In this document: positions 17,827-20,294 of the stretch, piece after piece | Position numbering within the stretch: the stretch's first letter is position 1 | Layout: each line of letters starts with the position of its first letter | Made by a program: the position numbers and the translations under genes | Notes under the pieces: generated by a model | Databases searched by the model: none | What the model was told of the DNA's origin: nothing | The model's input: the letters and a program-made list of their open reading frames with translations, nothing else | Source of the DNA: Cytidiella melzeri | Taxonomy: Eukaryota > Basidiomycota > Agaricomycetes > Polyporales > Irpicaceae | Length of the DNA: 20,294 nt | Assembly: GCA_022592445.1 (NCBI GenBank) | Contig: JABYQR010000556.1 | Location: 1-20,294, forward strand | Reading direction: 5' to 3'

Positions 17827-19077
17827 ATGGACCCCAACCAGCCCGCCGCCCCTGCTGCTCCAGCTGCCCCAGTTGCCAACCTGAGTCAGCAGGACGTCCT
17901 AAATATGTTGGGCGTCCTGACACAAAGGATGGTAGACCTTACCAATCAGGTGGCTGCACTTGCAGCTGCACAGACACCAGCGGTTGCCGCTGCTACCCAC
18001 GCTTCTCGGGAAAGAAGCATCGTCGAGAAACCAGTCTCCTTCAAGGGGAAAACATCGTCGGAAGCCCGGCTCTTCCGCCACGCGTTCATAGTATGGGCGC
18101 AAAATCAAGGAAAAGCGTTCTTCCAGCAAGACGCGCAAGGCCAGGTCCGGGTGGACAACAATGGCGCGAGGATCTTCGATCCTCACAAACTCATCACCAG
18201 TGCCCTGTCCTTCATGCAGGACGACGCTGCCGACTGGGCTCGCCCTCATATTGAGGAGCTGGCCAGTAGCAAACCAGCTTTTGGCAACAGCTGGTATACA
18301 TTTATCGAGGCTTTCAAAGCCAAATTTGAACCAATAGACGCTGTCATGGAAGCTAAGACAAAAATAGCTAACATGAAGCAAGGCAACAAGACCTTTGCCG
18401 CCCACATCTCCGAGTTTGAGACTTGGGCCCCTCGCACTGGCTGGAGCCAGCAGGACCTCTTTGACCGTCTCAAGTCGAGCTTGAGCACCGAGTACTTGCA
18501 ACGTGTCTCGTACTTTCAAACCCGCGCCGCCGCCTATGATGCACTCAAAGACCAATGCAAAGCGGTCGATGCTCAACTTGCCGACCTCCGCAATAGCACC
18601 GGCAAGGTCATGGTGGACAGTTCGTCGGGGCACGGCAAATCCCATCAGCAGGCGTTCCGCAATCCCAACGCTATGGAGATCGATGCCTCCCGCTTCTCTG
18701 CCTCGTTTGACTTGCTCTTCGCGGGTCTGGGCAAGCAGGAGATCTTCCAGAAATGGAAGAAGGAGATGAGCAAGCGCTGCTCGGTTTGTGGGTCCGAGAA
18801 CCACAAGAAGCGGGACTCGAAGCACCCTGATGACCCAGTTTGCAACCACTGCGGTGGTACCGGTCACTGGGGGGCGGTTTGCCTGAAACGGCTTCAAGGC
18901 GTCCCTAAGGGACAAAAAGTCGCTGCAACCTCGTCGACCTCGTCGACTGCTACTACTGCAGCCAAGCAAGACGCGTCCAACGACAAGGATGCTAAGATTG
19001 CTGCGCTCAAGGACATGCTGGACATCCAGAAGAAGCAAATGGATGAAATGGCTGCCAAAATCAATGCGGTTTTTTGA
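17827..19077 (+). CDS. gag: Gag polyprotein of B-right, 416 aa
   Basis: This is the structural protein of the B element. ATG 17827 opens MDPNQPAAPAAPAAP, matching the left copy's MDQNQ start. A Leu-rich helix (LTQRMVDLTNQVAAL) precedes the retrotransposon gag domain: FRHAFIVWAQNQ, WYTFIEAFKAKFEP, KTKIANMKQGNKTFAAHISEFE and WSQQDLFDRLKSSLS (residues about 75-230). At residues 318-352 come cysteine motifs: an irregular CSVCGSENH and a canonical CNHCGGTGHWGAVC (18841-18882). A Ser/Thr-rich stretch and a C-terminal coiled segment (KDMLDIQKKQMDEMAAKI) end in NAVF and TGA. No breaks are seen. A long minus-strand frame opposite it is a shadow. Confidence 0.95.
   Translation: MDPNQPAAPAAPAAPVANLSQQDVLNMLGVLTQRMVDLTNQVAALAAAQTPAVAAATHASRERSIVEKPVSFKGKTSSEARLFRHAFIVWAQNQGKAFFQQDAQGQVRVDNNGARIFDPHKLITSALSFMQDDAADWARPHIEELASSKPAFGNSWYTFIEAFKAKFEPIDAVMEAKTKIANMKQGNKTFAAHISEFETWAPRTGWSQQDLFDRLKSSLSTEYLQRVSYFQTRAAAYDALKDQCKAVDAQLADLRNSTGKVMVDSSSGHGKSHQQAFRNPNAMEIDASRFSASFDLLFAGLGKQEIFQKWKKEMSKRCSVCGSENHKKRDSKHPDDPVCNHCGGTGHWGAVCLKRLQGVPKGQKVAATSSTSSTATTAAKQDASNDKDAKIAALKDMLDIQKKQMDEMAAKINAVF
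19070..19077 (+). other. Candidate -1 frameshift site between gag and pol, B-right
   Basis: The gag frame ends GTT TTT TGA within a six-T run. The pol frame reads TTG AAG CGG one base back. A Phe-tRNA paused before the stop could slip one base on the T run. The left copy keeps the same arrangement. The canonical X-XXY-YYZ heptamer is not complete. Confidence 0.55.
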
Positions 19078-20294
19078 AGCGGACTCGTGACACAGCCGCA
19101 GCTGCGAGTCCCCCAGATACCCTGTCCCTGCCTCCTTTGTCGTCCTCGTCTTCTGCCTCGTCTTCCTCGTGTACAACGGCTACTCCATGCCCGTCGTCTA
19201 CTATCTCCTCGTGTACTATATCGTCGCTAGATCGGTTATCGTCTCATTTCCGTGTACATGTACTAGTTAAAGGTCTGAATAGAAGCATTCGCGTTCCTGC
19301 TATGATCGATTCAGGAGCTACGGCTTTATTCATCAGTCACCAGTTCGTCAAGAAGCATAAGATTATTCAGCACCCGCTCGAAAGGGTCATCTCATTGCAT
19401 AACATTGACGGAACTAAGAATAAAGCTGGCCGATTAACGCACTTCGTTCGCCTCACACTCACAGTCGGAGATCACACGGAAAAGGCAGAGTTTCTTGTCA
19501 CGGACTTAGGTCCAGAAGATGTCATTCTTGGGCTACCATGGCTCAAGCGCGTAAACCCTACCGTCAACTGGGAAAAAGGAGAAATGACAATTCCGAGCGG
19601 CTCGGAAGAATCTCCTAATGAACCTTTCCAGAAGGTTGATGGTAACCGCAAAGAACGTAGACAGTGGGTCAAAGCCGGGATTATCCAAGGCACCACTGAT
19701 GAAGTCTGGTGTATGGCCGGCTTCACCTACTCTACTAAGCTTGCTGCCAATGCAAACGAAGCTAAAGCTCAGCGCTCCTTCAAAGACATCGTTCCATCAG
19801 AGTACCACAGACACGCTAAAGTCTTCTCTGAGGAAGAGTCTAATCGGCTACCCCAGCATCAGCCCTGGGACCATTCGATTGATCTCAAACCAGACGCTCC
19901 TGAGACCATCAAATCGAAAGTTTATCCTATGCCCCTGAACGAACAAACTGAGCTTGACAAGTTCATTCAGGAGAACCTGTCAAAAGGTTACATCATGCCT
20001 TCTAAGTCTCCGATGGCTTCTCCGGTCTTTTTCATCAAAAAGAAGGACAACAAACTCCGACTTATTCAGGACTACCGCAAACTCAACGACATCACTGTAA
20101 AGAATTGTTACCCACTACCGCTTGCTACCGACATTATCAACAAGCTCAAGGGTGCAAAGATCTTCACTAAATTCGATGTTCGTTGGGGATATCACAATGT
20201 CTGCATCAAAGAAGGAGATGAATACAAAGCGGCTTTCGTTACCAACCGAGGACTCTTCGAACCTAAAGTCATGTTCTTCGGTCTCACGAACTCA
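19078..20294 (+). CDS. pol: Pol of B-right: protease and RT start, 3' end outside the window
   Basis: The frame is open from the gag end to the window edge, over 400 codons. A Ser/Thr-rich linker is followed by protease motif DSGA (19308-19319; AMIDSGATALFI) and its partner DVILGLPWL near 19520-19545. RT follows with DHSIDLKPDA, PLNEQTELDKFI, SPVFFIKKKDNKLRLIQDYRKLN and the first catalytic Asp in FDVRWGYHN (about 20173-20200). YLDD would lie beyond the end. Two Arg codons of the left copy are Cys here (KNCYPLP, NVCIKEG), both CG-to-TG changes; the effect is unknown. Expression probably needs a -1 shift from gag, since the frame lacks an ATG at its start. Confidence 0.93.

Larger units (their letters stand above)
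16414..20294 (+). mobile_element. Ty3/Gypsy retrotransposon family B, right copy, partial
   Basis: Reading on the plus strand are a leader with TATA box, an upstream ORF with one nonsense codon, an intact gag, and a pol that stays open to the window edge inside RT. The left end is cut by element A at 16413/16414, so most of the 5' LTR is missing. I could not fix the LTR/PBS boundary. Gag and the visible pol are unbroken, making this the better-preserved B copy. Confidence 0.9.

Noticed and set aside
17899..19176. Long minus-strand open frame (about 425 codons) opposite B gag
   Set aside because: It mirrors the codon structure of a clearly real gag on the plus strand and shows no domain; it is a shadow frame.
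1..20294. tRNA, rRNA, CRISPR and bacterial-type operons
   Set aside because: I saw no cloverleaf-like, rRNA-like or regularly spaced repeat signals; the repeats present are LTRs, element arms and the ACGCAG arrays.

Overview
The window is a nest of Ty3/Gypsy (Metaviridae-type) LTR retrotransposons from a filamentous fungus, most likely a basidiomycete. The evidence is the protein type of both elements (polyproteins of the kinds abundant in Agaricomycetes), the absence of prokaryotic signals, and a split gene with 49-53 bp GT-AG introns. I see no host housekeeping gene, rRNA, tRNA or CRISPR array. The species cannot be named from this sequence.

Layout. (1) 1-3667, minus strand: a decayed copy of family 'B', with upstream ORF, internally deleted gag, and pol from protease to the start of integrase, running off the left edge. 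(2) 3668-4182, plus strand: a truncated fragment of a family 'A' LTR. (3) 4183-16413, minus strand: a 12.2 kb family 'A' element. Its 5' LTR is 14585-16413 and its 3' LTR is 4183-6033; each is about 1.8 kb with TG...CA ends. A primer-binding-site candidate, gag, protease, RT, RNase H and integrase (ending at 8255) run right to left. (4) Between integrase and the 3' LTR, element A carries about 2 kb of cargo (6034-8047). The cargo holds a plus-strand, antisense, intron-containing gene with a six-cysteine cluster, flanked by two copies of a polypurine-tract motif. (5) 16414-20294, plus strand: a second family B copy, starting inside its leader, with an upstream ORF, a complete 416-residue gag and an open pol that leaves the window in RT. 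The B copies form inverted arms around element A.

How the parts work together. In each element Gag would package the RNA, protease matures the polyprotein, RT/RNase H copies the RNA and integrase inserts the DNA. In B, pol lies in the -1 frame of gag at a T6 run conserved in both copies. Element A is broken by several frameshifts, and the left B copy also has a nonsense codon, a gag deletion and a protease active-site change. Only the right B gag-pol looks intact as far as it is visible.

Most worth following up: the antisense split gene inside element A, the ORF in A's long LTR that starts at the first ATG after the TATA box, the conserved in-frame TAG upstream of B gag, the intron-like segment in the B leader bounded by 20 bp repeats, and the rearranged or misassembled junctions around element A.
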